Shown piece after piece: positions 39,851-41,742 of a stretch of DNA of 41,742 nt; positions within the stretch are counted from its first letter, which is position 1; the number at the start of each line of letters is the position of its first letter. The notes beneath the pieces are model-generated. The model was not told the DNA's origin and did not search any database. It was given only the letters and a program-made list of their open reading frames with translations. A program made the translations under genes and the position numbers. This stretch comes from an uncultured Collinsella sp. (GTDB lineage Bacteria; Actinomycetota; Coriobacteriia; Coriobacteriales; Coriobacteriaceae). The stretch is from NCBI GenBank assembly GCA_900755005.1, contig CAAEEX010000118.1, positions 1 through 41,742 of the forward strand. Reading direction: 5' to 3'.

Positions 39851-39914
39851 GAGCGTGGATAATCTCCCGTTTTTGGTGCCCATACGAGCTTAAAGAGGGA
39901 GATTTTCCACGCTC
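39851..39914. repeat. 64-bp palindromic element after lacC copy 2
   Basis: GAGCGTGGATAATCTCCC (39851-39868) and GGGAGATTTTCCACGCTC (39897-39914) are complementary with one mismatch around 28 bases. No T-run follows, so it is a weak terminator candidate; it resembles an intergenic palindrome. Confidence 0.65.
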
Positions 39915-39922
39915 GAGTCATT

Positions 39923-39976
39923 AGTCATTGGGGATGCTCTTTAATGACTGGTCGTTTAAGAGCGTCCCCAATGACT
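39923..39976. repeat. Two inverted copies of the 27-bp repeat
   Basis: Copy 2 (39923-39949, plus) begins AGTCATTGGGGATGCTCTT and copy 3 (39950-39976) is its inverted partner, ending GTCCCCAATGACT. Together they form a 54-bp palindrome. The third copy is at 22777-22803. Confidence 0.8.
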
Positions 39977-39982
39977 ACACTC

Positions 39983-40023
39983 AAAAACGGCGCCCGTCGG
40001 CGATGTTGCCGGCGGGCGCCGTT
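39983..40023 (-). terminator. Terminator of galT
   Basis: On the minus strand AACGGCGCCCGCCGGC pairs with GCCGACGGGCGCCGTT, followed by TTTTTGAG. It can also act on lacC transcription from the left. Confidence 0.85.
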
Positions 40024-40073
40024 GTCGTGTGGGCGGTTATGTCGTGGCCGCTGATGAGGCTCGAACTCGTATG

Positions 40074-41702
40074 CTACAGCGAGTCGATGAAGCGCTGTTG
40101 GGCGGCGCGGCCGGCTTCGTCCCACTTAAAGACGCCGGCGTTGTCGAGTACGTGGCCAAACACCACGCCGACCTCCTCGTGCAGGATATCGATGGCGTTG
40201 TCGGCCGTAAGCTCGTCGGCGCGGCGGGCAAAAACGTCCTCGGCCCATGCAGCGTGGCTGCGGCAAAGATCATCGCCCTCGAGCGCACCGGCGAGATCGT
40301 AGCTGGCATCGGCCTTGGCCGCCAGCAGGTGCTCGCGGACAGCGCCGAGCTCGGGAACCAAGCGCGGCGGCAAAATCGCTAGGCCCATGACCTCGATCAG
40401 GCCGATGTTCTCCTTCTTAATGTGGTGATACTCGGCATGCGGGTGGAACACGCCCAGCGGATGCTCGTCGGTCGTGATATTGCAGCGAAGCGCCAAGTAG
40501 GCCTCGTAAATCTCGCCGCCGGCGTTGCCGCGGGAGTCGACGCGGCGGATGACGGGCGTCACGGTGTTGTGCGCCACGCCGTCGGCTGTGTGCGCGATGA
40601 CGCCAACAGACTCATCGGTCCACTCGCGCCAGGCGAGGATAATCTTTTCGGCAGCGCCGAGCAGCTGAGCGCGGTCATGCGAGCGCAGGCGCAGCACCGA
40701 GAGCGGCCACTGCAGCACGGTGCCGCTGACCTGGTCAAATCCAGGCACGCTAAACTGCGAGACCTCGGCGGCATGCATCATGGGGAACTCGTGCGCGCCG
40801 CCCTGGAAGTGGTCGTGCGACAGAATCGAGCCGCCCACGATGGGCAGGTCGGCGTTAGAGCCGATGAAGTAATGCGGGAACAGGTCCACAAAGTCGAGCA
40901 GGCAGGTCAGGCTCTTGCGGTCGACGTGCATCGGACGATGCTCGGAGCTCATGGCAATGCAGTGCTCGTTAAAGTACGCGTACGGGCTGTACTGGAAGCC
41001 CCAGCGCTCGCCGTTGAGCTGGATGGGGATAACGCGCAGATTCTGGCGGGCGGGGTGAGCGCCGCCGTCGGCTGCGGCGGAGCGTCCGGGATAGCCCTCG
41101 TTTTCGATGCAGAGCTGGCAGGCGGGATACTTCTCGTCCGTGTTCTTAGCTGCACCTGCCGCGGCGATATCGCGCGGGTCCTTCTCGGGCTTGGACAGGT
41201 TGATGGTGATCTCAAGATCGCCCCAGTTGGTGGGGGTGCTCCATTTGATGTTGCGCGCGATGGCGGCACGGCGCACGTAGCCGGCGTCGCAGCACAGGCC
41301 GTAGAACCAGTCGGTCGCGGCACGGGGCTCGTTGACGCCCATACGCCCATTGAATTCCTCGTTTACAACCGAAGGCCTCGGCATGAGCGCGCCCATGATG
41401 CGCATGGTGATGCGATCGCGGCCCGACGCCGTGTCCTCGGCGGCGCCGTTGGCAACGGCGGCCTCGGCAAGCGCGGCAAGCGTGCCTTCAAGGTCAAAGT
41501 CGGGCAGGGTATCGGGGTGCAAGAGCGAGAGTTTCTCAACCTGGAGTGCCCAGGCCATGTCGAGTGCCGGCCCCGTGGCGCCGATGCACTCGAGAACGGT
41601 GTTGTATGCCCAGATGCGATCGTCCTGGCCGATCATCGATCGGTGGATGGCATATTCGATGAGGCCCTGCGCGGCCTCGCGCACATCAGTCATTACAGCC
41701 AT
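40074..41702 (-). CDS. galT: Galactose-1-phosphate uridylyltransferase, class II
   Basis: 542 residues, somewhat longer than many class II GalT enzymes. The family pattern is clear: an N-terminal RSMIGQDDRIWAYN, FNEHCIAMSSEHRPM, and the nucleotidyl-transfer site GGSILSHDHFQGG with the His-x-His pair. It exchanges UMP between UDP-glucose and galactose-1-phosphate in the Leloir pathway, the second route for galactose here. ATG 41702 was chosen with AAGGGGGC about 10 bases upstream; ATG 41693 (MTDVREAAQ) is an alternative that would overlap an upstream stop. The upstream gene, perhaps galK, is outside the window. Confidence 0.94.
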   Translation of the reverse strand: MAVMTDVREAAQGLIEYAIHRSMIGQDDRIWAYNTVLECIGATGPALDMAWALQVEKLSLLHPDTLPDFDLEGTLAALAEAAVANGAAEDTASGRDRITMRIMGALMPRPSVVNEEFNGRMGVNEPRAATDWFYGLCCDAGYVRRAAIARNIKWSTPTNWGDLEITINLSKPEKDPRDIAAAGAAKNTDEKYPACQLCIENEGYPGRSAAADGGAHPARQNLRVIPIQLNGERWGFQYSPYAYFNEHCIAMSSEHRPMHVDRKSLTCLLDFVDLFPHYFIGSNADLPIVGGSILSHDHFQGGAHEFPMMHAAEVSQFSVPGFDQVSGTVLQWPLSVLRLRSHDRAQLLGAAEKIILAWREWTDESVGVIAHTADGVAHNTVTPVIRRVDSRGNAGGEIYEAYLALRCNITTDEHPLGVFHPHAEYHHIKKENIGLIEVMGLAILPPRLVPELGAVREHLLAAKADASYDLAGALEGDDLCRSHAAWAEDVFARRADELTADNAIDILHEEVGVVFGHVLDNAGVFKWDEAGRAAQQRFIDSL

Positions 41703-41742
41703 GCCGCGTAAGCCCCCTTGTCAGAAATCGCGTAGTGGCGGG

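Noticed and set aside
41703..41742. galK fragment at the right edge
   Set aside because: Two minus-strand frames are possible over 40 bases and neither shows a recognisable GalK end, so no gene was called.

Overview
The window looks like a chromosomal segment of a gut actinobacterium of the class Coriobacteriia, most likely Collinsella (inference). Reasons: high GC with strong GC third-position bias, purine-rich Shine-Dalgarno sites before most starts, and a dense sugar-PTS gene set built around tagatose-6-phosphate.

Layout. (1) 1-10.5 kb is mostly housekeeping: the end of a basic protein, a ComF-type phosphoribosyltransferase, a protein with a nuclease-like C-terminus, a solute-binding lipoprotein preceded by a structured untranslated stretch, the long-form hibernation factor (hpf/raiA), a DegV protein, a hydroxyacid dehydrogenase with a His/Cys-rich tail, small conserved genes, an NAD-type isocitrate dehydrogenase and a membrane-anchored SurA-like protein. 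(2) 10.5-21.3 kb is an amino-sugar (probably GalNAc/galactosamine) block: mannose-family PTS IIA, a YajC-like protein, IIB, IIC and IID; a GntR/NagR-type regulator; agaS; nagA; a minus-strand flavodoxin; lacX and lacC; a broken nagA tail; and a YhcH-type protein. (3) 21.3-24.9 kb is a mixed patch: a frameshifted lower-GC gene, tRNA-Thr(CGT), a lone PTS IIB that has lost its phosphorylated histidine, galM and a DeoR-family regulator. (4) 25-35.3 kb carries two paralogous lactose modules, each lacG-lacE on the minus strand with a divergent LacI-family repressor, plus one shared lacF. (5) 35.5-41.7 kb holds a membrane protein, lacA, lacB, a second lacX-lacC pair, and galT on the minus strand.

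How it works together (established pathways applied to these genes). Lactose or a related beta-galactoside is phosphorylated on import by LacF/LacE and cut by LacG to galactose-6-phosphate. LacAB converts that to tagatose-6-phosphate and LacC makes tagatose-1,6-bisphosphate. GalNAc imported by the mannose-family PTS would be deacetylated by NagA and converted by AgaS to the same tagatose-6-phosphate, so both routes meet at LacC. GalM and GalT serve free galactose. The tagatose-bisphosphate aldolase (LacD/GatY) is not in the window.

Regulation is the most unusual layer. Six upstream regions of PTS and lac genes carry 9-bp direct repeats close to ACCGTTYAC at exactly 21-bp spacing, the architecture of LytTR-type regulator sites. 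Local LacI, NagR-like and DeoR-like dyads sit beside them. Several families of intergenic palindromes are also present, including an array of four 55-bp units at an 80-81 bp period. A fifth unit lies at the end of the paralogous lac module.
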